A stretch of DNA of 44,547 nucleotides from Brachybacterium halotolerans (GCF_016623465.1 NZ_JAEDAJ010000003.1:405365-449911); one strand, 5' to 3'; shown: positions 1 to 8,566, counted from the stretch's first letter. A program made the numbers and translations. The notes: generated from the letters alone by a model not told the origin.

Positions 1-114
1 AGCGACAGGCCCCCCCGGGTAGGCCGTTGTGGGGGCGGCGCCCCGCCGCTCGAGCGAGCGACGGGCCGACGGGGTGGGGAAGCGGGTGCGGCTCAGGCCT
101 GGGGAAGATGCTGC

Positions 115-402
115 TCAGGCCTGCTGGAAGGAGAGGCACTCGGCGGCGGCGCCGGCGCCCGGACCCATGCGCACGGAACCGGCCGAGCACTCGAGGTCCT
201 TGTTGAACACGCAGTCGGTCTGCTGGCACGCGCCCACCTGGGAGACGACCTTCGAGAGGCCGCCCTTGGTGTCCAGGGGGATGAACGTGGCGCAGTCGTG
301 ATCGGCATCGACCGTCACCGCGAATGCGGTGCAGCCGTCATGGTTGTAGGAGCACCCGGTGACCGAGCACTCGGTCACCTTCGGCATCTCGATGGCGGTC
401 AT
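115..402 (-). CDS. DUF1540 domain-containing Cys-rich protein
   Basis: A 95-residue soluble protein with two tandem copies of a cysteine motif. Copy one (CSVTGC...HDGC...HDC) and copy two (CQQTDC...LEC...AEC) each carry four cysteines with similar spacing, the layout of DUF1540. This family is thought to bind a metal, but its role is not known. The start is well supported: an AGGAGG-type Shine-Dalgarno lies a few bases before the ATG at 402. No signal peptide or membrane segment is visible. The gene stands alone. Its upstream DNA (471-550) is unusually AT-rich and holds nested inverted repeats (see separate entry), so it may be tightly regulated. Assignment to the domain is firm; function is unknown. 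Confidence 0.85.
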   Translation of the reverse strand: MTAIEMPKVTECSVTGCSYNHDGCTAFAVTVDADHDCATFIPLDTKGGLSKVVSQVGACQQTDCVFNKDLECSAGSVRMGPGAGAAAECLSFQQA

Positions 403-483
403 GTCTCCTCCTGTGCAGGTCAGCGCCCGTATCGGGGGCTCTGCAGGAAGAATAGACGCGGGATGCGCAGAATTCTAGAAAGG

Positions 484-519
484 AATACCTGCCTTACCCC
501 TTAAGGCGACGGAGGTATT
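484..519. promoter_or_regulatory. Nested inverted repeat upstream of the DUF1540 gene
   Basis: Outer arms AATACCT (484-490) and AGGTATT (513-519) enclose inner arms GCCTTA (491-496) and TAAGGC (502-507). The site lies in an AT-rich island about 80-120 bases before the DUF1540 start. It could be an operator for a metal or stress regulator, or a folded leader. I cannot assign it to a known regulator. Confidence 0.4.
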
Positions 520-521
520 TC

Positions 522-539
522 GAAAAGCCTTTGCTTTTC
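522..539 (-). terminator. Candidate hairpin downstream of the dehydrogenase gene
   Basis: GAAAAGC (522-528) and GCTTTTC (533-539) form a perfect 7-bp stem with a 4-base loop, about 115 bases after the stop of the dehydrogenase at 655. It is AT-rich, which is atypical here. It may end that transcript, or belong to the DUF1540 control region. The rest of 403-654 shows no gene. Confidence 0.35.
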
Positions 540-654
540 TAAAATCCGTGGGGTTCGTAAATGCGTGCGCGGCCGAACGCCCCGGGGCCTGCACGGCGGC
601 CCCCGAGGATCTGCACCGCGGTCCCCGCCGGTCCTCGGGGAGTGCCCCCTGGGC

Positions 655-1815
655 TCAGTGGCCCCCGCCGGTATAGAGCTCGGGCGCGGGCAGGCCGCGC
701 TCGGAGCGGACCCGACGGCTGATGCTCTCGGTGGCGATGAGCGCGTCCACGACCTGGTCCGCCGTCACCGGGAAGGGCATCGCATGGATCGTCTCGCCCT
801 CGACGGTCGCGGCCTCGGCGACGGCCTCGATCTCGTCGCGGTCCTCCGGGCTCAGTCCGATCTCGGTGAGCGTGTTGGGCAGGCCGACCTGCGTGGTGAA
901 GGCGATGAAGTCCTCGATCTCCTCCGTCGTGGCGCCCTCGAGGATCAGCTGGGCGAGGGAGCCGATGTTGACCTTCTGGCCGTGGGTGAGGCCGTGGGTC
1001 TGCGGGGCGGCCGTGAGCCCGTTGTGGATCGCGTGCACCGCGGCGAGGCCGCCGGACTCGAAGCCCAGGCCCGAGAGCAGCGTGTTCGCCTCGACCACCG
1101 CCTCCAAAGCGGGCGTGACGACGTGCGCGGCGACCGCGTCGAGCGCCGGCAGCGCGTTCTCCCACAGGATGTCCCAGCTCAGCTCCGCGAGCGCGGTCCC
1201 GGCGCAGGTGGGACGACCGCCCGCCATCGCGTCGGCCGTGCCGCGGCGGGTCGCACGTGCCTCGAGCCACGTGGCCAGGGCGTCCCCGATCCCTGCGGCG
1301 AGGAAGCGCACGGGGGCGTGCGCGACGACCTGGGTGTCGATGAGCACCAGGTCGGGGTTGCGCGGGAAGAAGCGGTATTCGACGAACTCGCCGTCGGCCG
1401 TGTAGATGACGGCGAGCGAGGACGTCGGCGCATCGGAGGAGGCCGCCGTGGGCACGCTCGCCCAGCGGATCCTCGCGAGATGACCGGAGGCCTTCGCGGC
1501 GTCGATCGTCGACCCGCCGCCGAGCCCGACGATCACGTCGTGCCCGCCCGCGGCGATCACGTCGACCAGCGAGTCCACGGCCTCCGGGGTCGCGAACCGC
1601 TCGAAGCCCACGCGGGTCGCGGGAAGATCCGCCGCGGCGAGCGCATCGGTGACCTGCTGGGAGAACAGGCCCCAGACGGTGTCGTCGGCGACGATCAGCG
1701 GATTGCGGCCGAGGGCGGCGAGGTGGGTGCCGAGCTCGTCGAGCGCCCCCTTCCCCTGGACGTAGCGGCTGGGGCTGGCGAGGACGCTGAGCGAGGACGA
1801 GGTGGTGGAGGGCAT
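655..1815 (-). CDS. gldA: Glycerol dehydrogenase-like iron/zinc alcohol dehydrogenase
   Basis: A 386-residue member of the group III metal-dependent alcohol dehydrogenases, closest in layout to glycerol dehydrogenase (NAD-dependent oxidation of glycerol to dihydroxyacetone). The NAD-binding GGGST is at residues 99-103. Candidate Zn ligands are D178 (GIGDA), H261 (AAVHAIHNG) and H278 (THGQK), with spacing matching GldA. An earlier in-frame start exists at 1905, but the ATG at 1815 has AAGGAG nine bases before it and fits the family's N-terminus. It lies near the C4-acid catabolic region, so the substrate could be another small polyol or hydroxyketone. The fold is certain; substrate is inferred. 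Confidence 0.8.
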   Translation of the reverse strand: MPSTTSSSLSVLASPSRYVQGKGALDELGTHLAALGRNPLIVADDTVWGLFSQQVTDALAAADLPATRVGFERFATPEAVDSLVDVIAAGGHDVIVGLGGGSTIDAAKASGHLARIRWASVPTAASSDAPTSSLAVIYTADGEFVEYRFFPRNPDLVLIDTQVVAHAPVRFLAAGIGDALATWLEARATRRGTADAMAGGRPTCAGTALAELSWDILWENALPALDAVAAHVVTPALEAVVEANTLLSGLGFESGGLAAVHAIHNGLTAAPQTHGLTHGQKVNIGSLAQLILEGATTEEIEDFIAFTTQVGLPNTLTEIGLSPEDRDEIEAVAEAATVEGETIHAMPFPVTADQVVDALIATESISRRVRSERGLPAPELYTGGGH

Positions 1816-1947
1816 GGCACGGCGCTCCTTCGGGCCGACGGTCGGGCCCGCCGCTGCGGGCCCCTGATGCCTCCGAGTCTTCGCCCGGGTCGAGACGGCG
1901 GGCAACGGGGGTTCTCGTCGGCCGAGAAGGCGCCCGGGAGAGGCCGC

Positions 1948-2649
1948 TCAGGCGCGTGCGCGCCGCGCCCGCCACCTGTCCCAGGCCCAGCAGAGCGCCG
2001 CGAGGGCGCACATGATCACCAGGATCAGCCCGCCCACGGTGAGCGCGCTGGCGTAGCCCACCCGCGGGATGTCGATGAACGGGTACGGGTACCAGCTGGT
2101 CACGGCCCCGTGGACGAGTGTCCAGACCAGGTAGGCGAGCGGGAAGACAAGGCTCGCGGCGAAGGTGCGCGCGTGCACGTGGCCCCGCGGGCCGATCACC
2201 AGCCACACCACCGGCGCGAGCACCGGGACGAACATGTGCTGGACGGTGTCCAGGATCGTCGGCATCCCGGGAGCGATCACCGCGCCCGGGCGCAGCAGGA
2301 ACCAGTTCACGACCCCGGTGATCACGATGCCCGTGACCGCGTTGAGGGTGAGCACGCGCAGGAGCGGCCCCGGACGTCGGCCGACCGTGAGCGAGACCGC
2401 GACGAGGGCGACGAACAGGTTCGTGAGGATCGTGAAGTAGGAGAAGTAGCGGACCACGCTCACGATCAGGCCGGGTCCGTCGGCCGGGGAGAGCGCGGTG
2501 CCCACGGTCTGCACGAACGAGCCGCACATCCCGAACACGGCGCACACCGCGACGATCCCCCAGAGGATCCGCGGGGCCGCGCCGAGCGGGGTGGTCGCAC
2601 CTCCGGTGCCAGTCGAGGTGGGCGGGGGAGCGGGCGCGGCGCTGGGCAT
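1948..2649 (-). CDS. Pr6Pr family integral membrane protein
   Basis: A 233-residue protein with about six hydrophobic segments after a Pro/Thr/Gly-rich N-terminus of about 25 residues. Features such as VRYFSYFTILTNLF near residue 67, the DTVQHMFVPVLAP stretch in the middle, and a late WYPYPFID motif match the Pr6Pr family (distantly related to FAR-17a/AIG1 proteins), common in actinobacteria. Its biochemical role is not established. The Shine-Dalgarno before the ATG at 2649 is weak. It lies between the dehydrogenase and an MFS gene on the same strand, with no clear functional tie to either. Confidence 0.7.
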   Translation of the reverse strand: MPSAAPAPPPTSTGTGGATTPLGAAPRILWGIVAVCAVFGMCGSFVQTVGTALSPADGPGLIVSVVRYFSYFTILTNLFVALVAVSLTVGRRPGPLLRVLTLNAVTGIVITGVVNWFLLRPGAVIAPGMPTILDTVQHMFVPVLAPVVWLVIGPRGHVHARTFAASLVFPLAYLVWTLVHGAVTSWYPYPFIDIPRVGYASALTVGGLILVIMCALAALCWAWDRWRARRARA

Positions 2650-2681
2650 TCAGGCATTGTCCACCCGAGGGCGACCGCCCC

Positions 2682-3941
2682 TCAGTCCTGGGCGCGTCGG
2701 GCTCGTGAGAAGCCGACCCACACGAGCACCGCGATCAGCACGGAGCCGATCGCGAGCACGGCCCCTCCCACCAGCACCGCGCCGGTCACGCCCACCGCGG
2801 CGCCCAGCAGGGCGAGCGTGAGGCCGTTGCCGGTGCGCAGGCCGCTGCCGATCATGTTAAAGACGCCGACCACGCGTCCGCGCTGCTCGATCGGGGCGCG
2901 CAGCTGCACGACGGCCTGGCCGATCGACATCGCCGCCATGTTCGCGACGCCCCCGACCACCAGGGCGATCACCGCGATCGCGTAGTGCGAGGTGGTCGCC
3001 ACCACGACCGTCGTGAGCCCGAAGAGGAAGGTCGCGACGACGGCCGCGCGGGTGTCGGGCCGCACGATCCCCGTGGCCTCGAGCAGGAAGCCCCCGAGCA
3101 CCCCGCCGGCGCCGTTGGCGAACAGCAGCACCCCGTATCCCAGCCCCGCGGAGCCCGCGCCGAGCGCGTCGGCGAAGGAGGGCATCGAGACCTGCAGGGA
3201 GGAGCCGACGCACACCGCGACCAGGCCCGCGAGCACGATCATCGCGATCAGCACCGTGTCGGAGCGCACCGTGCGCAGCACCGAGAAGGAGTCCAGGATG
3301 CTCAGGCGCTCGCGGCGCACGAAGCCGCTGCGCGTGTGGCCCGTGAAGGGGGTGCGCAGCATGAGCAGGGTCATCGGCAGGTAGAACAGGACGTTCGCGA
3401 AGATGCCCCATGTCGGCCCGAGCACCAGCATCAGCACCGAGCCGACCACGGGCCCGGCGAGCACGCCGAGGCTGCGGAAGGTCGCGTTCAGGCGCACGGC
3501 GCCGGGGAGGTCCTCGGGCTCGGCGAAGTCGTGGAGCAGGAGCTGCTCGGCGGGGGCCCACAGCGCGCCCGCGCAGCCGTGCAGGACCAGCAGCACGCAC
3601 GCGTGCCACATCTCCAGCGTGCCCGTGAGGAAGAGGACGCCCCAGGCCAGGGACACGAAGGCGAACAGTCCCTGGGCGATCTGGATGATGCGCCGGCAGT
3701 CGAAGCGCTCGGCGAGCCCGCCGAACCACACCGACAGCAGCAGGAACGGCAGCCAGTGGCTGATCACCTCGAAGCCCACCAGGCCGGGGGAGTGGAACCG
3801 GTTCCACAGCACCCAGTAGGTGATGACGTGCTCGATGTTGTCGCCCATCATCGAGAGCCCCGCGGTGAACAGGTAGGGGCGCGAGTGCCCGTCGCGCAGG
3901 GCCGCGAAGCGCCGGGGTGCGGTGGCGGTCGTGCGGATCAT
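2682..3941 (-). CDS. MFS transporter, exporter-like
   Basis: A 419-residue 12-TM major facilitator protein. The N-half begins with FTAGLSMMGDNIEHV and carries WFGGLAERFDCRR, a loop 2-3 motif of the MFS_3/enterobactin-exporter type. The C-half has GNGAGGVLGG-like small-residue packing (about residues 276-284). A long loop after TM6 (about residues 205-225) is positively charged. Such proteins usually export small molecules or drugs; substrate cannot be read from sequence. The AGGAG directly abuts the ATG at 3941 with no spacer, so initiation may be leaderless or the start slightly different. It ends 33 bases before the Pr6Pr gene and may be co-transcribed with it. Confidence 0.8.
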   Translation of the reverse strand: MIRTTATAPRRFAALRDGHSRPYLFTAGLSMMGDNIEHVITYWVLWNRFHSPGLVGFEVISHWLPFLLLSVWFGGLAERFDCRRIIQIAQGLFAFVSLAWGVLFLTGTLEMWHACVLLVLHGCAGALWAPAEQLLLHDFAEPEDLPGAVRLNATFRSLGVLAGPVVGSVLMLVLGPTWGIFANVLFYLPMTLLMLRTPFTGHTRSGFVRRERLSILDSFSVLRTVRSDTVLIAMIVLAGLVAVCVGSSLQVSMPSFADALGAGSAGLGYGVLLFANGAGGVLGGFLLEATGIVRPDTRAAVVATFLFGLTTVVVATTSHYAIAVIALVVGGVANMAAMSIGQAVVQLRAPIEQRGRVVGVFNMIGSGLRTGNGLTLALLGAAVGVTGAVLVGGAVLAIGSVLIAVLVWVGFSRARRAQD

Positions 3942-4132
3942 CTCCTGGGGTGGGGGCCGGTGCGAGGAGGGCCGACGGGGGCGAGCACCGACCGCAGATC
4001 ACCCTAGACCGCTCCGCACGCCCAGGTCATGAGGGGGTCACTGGATGGTCGGGCCGAGGACCTGCGCCGCGTGGCGGTGCGCGCCCCGCGTCCAGGTCCG
4101 CGTCCAGATCCCGCGCCCGGGCTTGACGCGCG

Positions 4133-4147
4133 AGCCCCCGCGGGGCT
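4133..4147. other. Small GC hairpin in the leader of the MFS gene
   Basis: AGCCCC (4133-4138) and GGGGCT (4142-4147) form a 6-bp stem with a 3-base loop, 64 bases before the MFS start at 4211. A TTGACG (4123-4128) just upstream resembles a -35 box, but no good -10 follows. The divergent gap 3942-4210 otherwise shows nothing. Confidence 0.25.
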
Positions 4148-4210
4148 TCAGTTGGCCCCTGGATTCCGGGACGACCCGCCCCGGCACGACGACGTGGAAG
4201 AGGGGCAGAG

Positions 4211-5647
4211 ATGGACGCATCGCGCGTGCGAGAGCTCTCCGACATGGCCACCATCAGGCTGCAGAACAAGCCGGGCACCGGGTCCTCGACCCGCGGCGGC
4301 TGGATGATGATCTCGACGATCCTCATCGAGGCGTGGGACCTGTACGCGATCTCGTTCCTGCTGATCTTCATCAAGAACGAGTACGAGCCGACGGCGGTCC
4401 AGCTGGGCCTGGCCACGGCGGCCGTCCAGGGCGGTGCCCTGGTGGGCGCGCTGATCGGCGGCTACGTGGCCGACCGTCTGGGCCGCAAGAAGGTCTTCCT
4501 GCTGACGATGGCGCTGTTCATCGTGCTGGCGATCGTCCAGGGCTTCTCCCAGAACATCTGGGACCTGATCATCATCCGCTTCCTCATCGGCATCCCGCTG
4601 GGCAGCGACATCTCCAACGGCTACGCCTACATCATGGAGTCGATGCCCAAGGGCAAGCGCGAGCAGATGGGCAGCCGCTGGCAGTTCATGTTCGGTCTGG
4701 GCGAGGTCGCCGCGATCGTCATCGTCACGATCATGTACGCGACCGGCATGCCCCACGAGATCCTCTGGCGCGTGGGCCTCGCCCTCGGTGCGATCCCCGC
4801 GATCATCCTGCTGATCTCCCGCGTGAACCTCCCGGAGACCCCGCTCTCGCTCGTGCAGCGCGGGCGCTTCCGGCAGGCCAAGCAGTCCTCCGAGAAGCTG
4901 TTCGGGGATCCGCTGGAGATGCTGCCCGACGAGGACGTCGAGCTGCCCCGCGTGAAGGTCAGCGACTTCCTCAAGGTCATGTGGGCCGACCCGATCAAGA
5001 AGCGCAGCACCATCTTCGGCTGGATCTCCAACGCCATGCAGGGCGCCGAGTTCACCGCCTTCGGCTTCTACCTGCCGGTGATCCTCGTGGTCGCCGGCGT
5101 GGGTGTGAGCACGAGCGGCGACGGCGCCGAGAGCTACATCGGCACCAACCTCATCACAGCGCTCATCTACTGCGTGGCGACGGTCTCCGGCTTCACCGCC
5201 CCGATCGTGCTGCCCAAGCTCGGCCACCGCGGGCTCGCCATGGCCGGCTACGGGATGGCGTTCATCGGCCTGGTCGCGGGCGCCTTCGCGCTCGGGGCCG
5301 ACATCAAGCCGCTGATCGTGATCGCCGCGCTCGTGCTCATGTGGGGCCACTACTGGGACGCCTCGAACGGTATGACGATCGTGTCGATGGTTGCCCCGCC
5401 GCGCTTCAAGGGCACGGCATCGGGCTTCGGCTACGTGTTCGTGAAGGCGGCGTCGTTCTTCGGGGCCTTCGTCTTCCCGATCATGACGGCCGCCTGGGGC
5501 CCCGTCGGCGCGACCCTCGCCGTCTCCGTGCTCTCCCTGACCGGCTTCCTCTCGGCCAAGTTCATCCTGCCGGAGGTCTACGGCTACGTGGAGTCCGAGA
5601 CCGCCCACCTCCAGGAGGCGGCGCTGAAGGGCGAGCCCGAGGCATAG
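4211..5647 (+). CDS. MFS transporter, sugar/organic acid porter-like
   Basis: A 478-residue 12-TM major facilitator. The signature after TM2, GGYVADRLGRKKV (about residues 88-100), and the following IIIRFLIGIPLGSDISNGY with a TM4 Glu resemble the sugar-porter/phosphate-porter group. The central loop (about residues 210-260) is long and charged, and WAxPxRFKGTASGF precedes TM11. It likely imports a sugar acid or related carbon source by proton symport. A purine-rich GGAAGAGGGG precedes the ATG at 4211. The SDR gene follows by 81 bases on the same strand, so the pair probably forms an uptake-plus-oxidation unit. Substrate is unknown. Confidence 0.8.
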   Translation: MDASRVRELSDMATIRLQNKPGTGSSTRGGWMMISTILIEAWDLYAISFLLIFIKNEYEPTAVQLGLATAAVQGGALVGALIGGYVADRLGRKKVFLLTMALFIVLAIVQGFSQNIWDLIIIRFLIGIPLGSDISNGYAYIMESMPKGKREQMGSRWQFMFGLGEVAAIVIVTIMYATGMPHEILWRVGLALGAIPAIILLISRVNLPETPLSLVQRGRFRQAKQSSEKLFGDPLEMLPDEDVELPRVKVSDFLKVMWADPIKKRSTIFGWISNAMQGAEFTAFGFYLPVILVVAGVGVSTSGDGAESYIGTNLITALIYCVATVSGFTAPIVLPKLGHRGLAMAGYGMAFIGLVAGAFALGADIKPLIVIAALVLMWGHYWDASNGMTIVSMVAPPRFKGTASGFGYVFVKAASFFGAFVFPIMTAAWGPVGATLAVSVLSLTGFLSAKFILPEVYGYVESETAHLQEAALKGEPEA

Positions 5648-5728
5648 ACGCAGACGCAGATGAAGACGCAGTCGACTACGCCCACGGTCGCCGCGACGAC
5701 GACAGCACGCTCACGACGAGAGGACACC

Positions 5729-6517
5729 ATGCCCGTTCCCGCCTACCCGGCCTCCGACTTCCCCGAGCGCCCGACGGCGATCGTCACCGGCGCCGCCTCC
5801 GAGCGCGGCATCGGCCGCGCGACGGCGCACCGACTCGCACGCGACGGCTGGGCCGTCGCCGTGCTCGACCTCGACGGCGCCGCGAGCGAGGCCGTCGCCG
5901 CCCGGATCACCGAGGAGACCGGCATGCCCGCGCTCGGCCTAGGCGTCGACATCTCCGACGAGCAGGCCGTGATCGACGCCGTGGCCCGCATCGACGCGGA
6001 GCTCCCGCAGCTCGTCGGGGTCGTCAACAACGCCGGCATCTCCTCGCCGACCCCCTTCACAGAAGTGGGCACCGAGGAGTGGAAGCGAGTGTTCGACGTC
6101 AACGTGCACGGCACCTACTTCGTGACCCGCGAGGCGGTGAAGGTGTTCCGCCGCCACAGCCTGGGGCGGATCGTGAACGTCTCGAGCGCCTCGGCCGAGC
6201 GCGGCGGAGGCGTCTACGGGCGCGCCGCCTACTCCGGGTCGAAGGCGGCGCTGCTGGGCATCGCCCGCACCTGGGCGCGCGAGCTCGGCGAGTACGGGAT
6301 CACCGCGAACTGCGTGGCCCCCGGCTCGATCGACACGGACATCATGGGCGGCCGCCTGAGCGACGAGCGCAAGACCTTCCTGCTCCAGGAGCTGCCCGTG
6401 GGGCGCGTGGGCACCGTCGAGGACGTCGCCGGGGGCATCGCCTACCTGCTGGGACGCGACGGCGGCTACCTCACCGGCGTCACCCTCGACATCAACGGGG
6501 GCTCCCACATCGCGTGA
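5729..6517 (+). CDS. SDR family NAD(P)-dependent oxidoreductase
   Basis: A 262-residue classical short-chain dehydrogenase. TGAASERGIG (residues 20-29) is the cofactor loop, D47/D49 after strand 2 suggests NAD preference, NNAG is at 100-103, and the catalytic set is S153, Y168 and K172 (YSGSK). The C-terminal GGYLTGVTLDINGG is typical of the 3-oxoacyl-ACP reductase/polyol dehydrogenase group. I place the start at 5729, where GAGAGG precedes the ATG; an in-frame ATG at 5660 would add 23 low-complexity Thr/Arg residues. It follows the MFS gene and converges on the 2-hydroxyacid dehydrogenase, so it likely oxidises the imported hydroxy-acid or polyol. Substrate is inferred only. Confidence 0.85.
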   Translation: MPVPAYPASDFPERPTAIVTGAASERGIGRATAHRLARDGWAVAVLDLDGAASEAVAARITEETGMPALGLGVDISDEQAVIDAVARIDAELPQLVGVVNNAGISSPTPFTEVGTEEWKRVFDVNVHGTYFVTREAVKVFRRHSLGRIVNVSSASAERGGGVYGRAAYSGSKAALLGIARTWARELGEYGITANCVAPGSIDTDIMGGRLSDERKTFLLQELPVGRVGTVEDVAGGIAYLLGRDGGYLTGVTLDINGGSHIA

Positions 6518-6537
6518 GCGGCGCGTGCGGCGCGTCG

Positions 6538-7542
6538 TCAGGCCCCGAGGGCGTCCGGGTTCACCACGTGGGGCGGGCGCTCGCCGCGCACGGCCGCGAC
6601 CATGGCCGCGGCGATGCGGGACTTGAGCTCCGCCTCCGACTCCTCGCTGTACCAGGAGGCGTGCGGGGTGAGCACCAGGTTCTCTTCGTCCAGCAGCGGT
6701 GAACCCGCGGGGATCGGCTCGGTCTCGAAGACGTCGAGCGCCGCGGAGCGCGGCCGGCCGGTGGGCAGGGCTGCGAGCAGCGCCTCGGTGTCCACGACGG
6801 CGCCGCGGCAGGTGTTCACGAGCATCGCGCCGGTCTTCAAGCGCCCGAGGGCGTCGGCATCGATCAGGTGGTGGGTCGCGTCGGTCAGCGGGACGTGCAG
6901 GGAGAGGACGTCGCTGCGCGCGAGGAGGTCCTCGAAGGCGAGCACGGGCGTGCCGTCGGCCGAGGTGCTCCCGACCTCGAGCATCGGATCCGAGCCGACG
7001 ACGGCGAAGCCGAGCGCCCGCGCCTTGGTCGCGGTCGCTCGGCCGATGCGGCCCAGGCCCACGACGCCGAAGGTCTGCTCGCACACGCGGTGCAGGGGCT
7101 TGATCGCCTCGAGCCCGTAGCGGCCCGCGCGCACCTGCCGGTCGAGCTGTGCGGTGCCGCGCACCAGGGTCATGGCCAGCGCGATCGCGTGGTCGGAGAC
7201 GTCCTCGATCGAGTAGTCGGGGACGTTGCACACGGGCACGCCGTGGGCGGTCGCCGCCTCGAGGTCCACGGTGTCCACACCCACGCCGTAGCGGCCGACG
7301 GCCCTCAGGTCGGGCAGCGCGTCGAGCACCCGAGCGGTGATGGGGGCGTACTGCACGAGGATCGCGTCGGCACCCTGAGCGGCGGCGATGACCTCGTCCT
7401 CGCTGGTGGCCTGCGCCTTCACGAGTTCGATGCCGGCGGCGTCGGCCGCCCGCTGCTCCTCGGCGAAGGCCTCGTGGTCGCAGTCGACGATGGCGATGCG
7501 GGGTGCGGATGCGGCAGCGGTCGAAGATGCGGATGCGGGCAC
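6538..7542 (-). CDS. D-isomer-specific 2-hydroxyacid dehydrogenase
   Basis: A 334-residue NAD-dependent 2-hydroxyacid dehydrogenase of the C-terminal-binding-protein/phosphoglycerate dehydrogenase group. The Rossmann loop is GLGRIG (162-167). The catalytic triad is R246 (NTCRG), E275 (DVFETEP) and H294 (LTPHAS). There is no ACT domain, so it is a short catabolic form rather than SerA. I choose the GTG at 7542 because GAGGAGGAG lies four bases upstream; an ATG at 7569 lies before that Shine-Dalgarno. It is convergent with the SDR gene, 20 bases away. Together they could reduce or oxidise C3/C4 hydroxy acids such as hydroxypyruvate or tartronate derivatives; this is inference. Confidence 0.85.
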   Translation of the reverse strand: MPASASSTAAASAPRIAIVDCDHEAFAEEQRAADAAGIELVKAQATSEDEVIAAAQGADAILVQYAPITARVLDALPDLRAVGRYGVGVDTVDLEAATAHGVPVCNVPDYSIEDVSDHAIALAMTLVRGTAQLDRQVRAGRYGLEAIKPLHRVCEQTFGVVGLGRIGRATATKARALGFAVVGSDPMLEVGSTSADGTPVLAFEDLLARSDVLSLHVPLTDATHHLIDADALGRLKTGAMLVNTCRGAVVDTEALLAALPTGRPRSAALDVFETEPIPAGSPLLDEENLVLTPHASWYSEESEAELKSRIAAAMVAAVRGERPPHVVNPDALGA

Positions 7543-7813
7543 GATGCTCCTCCTCGAGCGGGCGTTCATGGGTGCGCGACGGGCTGCTCCGAGACTATGG
7601 GCGGGCGCGATCCGAGCGCATCGCGCGTTCGCGCACTGGCACGGCCCGGCAGGGGAACGCCCCGGCAGGGGTTGCCCCGGGCAGCGGCCGGCGTCGGAAG
7701 CGTCGATTTTCCACCGCAACTCGTAGCCTCCTGCCACCCCATCCCTCTCGACGCCAAGCCGGGCTCCAGGTTCTTCTCGGCCCGGGCTCCCGGGAGGAGA
7801 CGGACACGGACGA

Positions 7814-7851
7814 CGACGGCCCCTCCGATCGCTGGATCGGAGGGGCCGTCG
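7814..7851 (-). terminator. Strong GC hairpin after the acid-sugar operon
   Basis: Two perfect 17-bp arms (7814-7830 and 7835-7851; core GGCCCCTCCGATC) are separated by the 4-base loop GCTG. The hairpin sits 130 bases after the RpiB-like gene in the direction of its transcription. There is no T-run, as is usual for actinobacterial terminators. The rest of 7543-7980 holds no convincing gene. Confidence 0.75.
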
Positions 7852-7980
7852 GATCGTGGGTCGTCGCGTGGAACCGTGGGCCGGCCGACCCGATTGCGAC
7901 TCGGCTCGGCTCAGCGGGTGCGGCCGACGCGGCCGACGCGGCTGATCGGCGGGAGTGACGGTCGAGGGCCGCGCCTCGAG

Positions 7981-8451
7981 TCAGTTCTCCTCGAGGGACC
8001 CGTCGTAGGCACAGATCGCGTCGACCTTCGCGGCGGACGACGAGTTCGGGTCGAACTCGAGGTCCAGCCACACGTCCACCAGGGCCTTCGCGGACTCCAG
8101 CCCGATCACACGCTCGCCCATGCACAGCACCTGCGCGTTGTTCGACAGGATCGAGCGCTGCACCGAGTAGAGGTCGTGCGCGGTCACCGCGCGGATGCCC
8201 TTGACCTTGTTCGCCGCGATCGCGACGCCCAGGCCGGTCCCGCAGATCAGCAGCGCACGGTCGGCCTCGCCGGCCGCGACCTTCTCCGCCGCGTCGACCG
8301 CGACGTTGGGGTAGTAGGCGCCGTCCTCACGGCCGGTGACGCCCACATCGGTCACGGACGCGACCCGCTCGTCGGCCACGAGAAGAGCCTTGAGCTCCTC
8401 CTTGTACCCGTATCCGGCGTTGTCCCCGCCGACGACGATCCTCAGTGCCAT
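7981..8451 (-). CDS. RpiB/LacAB family sugar-phosphate isomerase
   Basis: A 156-residue isomerase of the RpiB family, which interconverts aldose and ketose phosphates (ribose 5-phosphate/ribulose 5-phosphate or C4 equivalents). The active-site CGTGLG loop contains C70; the N-terminal GGDNAGYGYKEEL is the phosphate-binding region, and ANKVKGIRAV is a family motif. The usual HxG near the N-terminus is replaced by DNAG, and the C-terminus is longer than in RpiB of about 145 residues, so substrate may differ. A GAGGAG lies before the ATG. It is the last gene of the operon with the DUF1537 kinase and PdxA-like enzyme, which favours a tetrose-phosphate substrate such as erythrulose 4-phosphate. Confidence 0.85.
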   Translation of the reverse strand: MALRIVVGGDNAGYGYKEELKALLVADERVASVTDVGVTGREDGAYYPNVAVDAAEKVAAGEADRALLICGTGLGVAIAANKVKGIRAVTAHDLYSVQRSILSNNAQVLCMGERVIGLESAKALVDVWLDLEFDPNSSSAAKVDAICAYDGSLEEN

Positions 8452-8464
8452 GGTGCTGCTCCTC

Positions 8465-8486
8465 GTGCTGGTGCTGGTGCTGGTGC
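8465..8486. repeat. Hexanucleotide repeat GTGCTG upstream of the isomerase gene
   Basis: GTGCTG is repeated three times plus GTGC, directly upstream of the ribosome-binding region of the RpiB-like gene and within the 115-base gap after the PdxA-like gene. Copy changes would shift leader length in 6-base steps. The rest of the gap (8487-8566) is GTGC-rich and shows no other signal. Confidence 0.6.
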
Positions 8487-8566
8487 GTGATGCGCGGTGT
8501 GCGGTGCGTGATGTGCGCAGGTGGTGCGTGCTGGTGGCGCGGGGTGGTCGGGCCCTCCGGCCGGAC

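Noticed and set aside
1..114. Gene at the left edge
   Set aside because: No frame with family motifs or a ribosome-binding site; only the DNA downstream of the DUF1540 gene.
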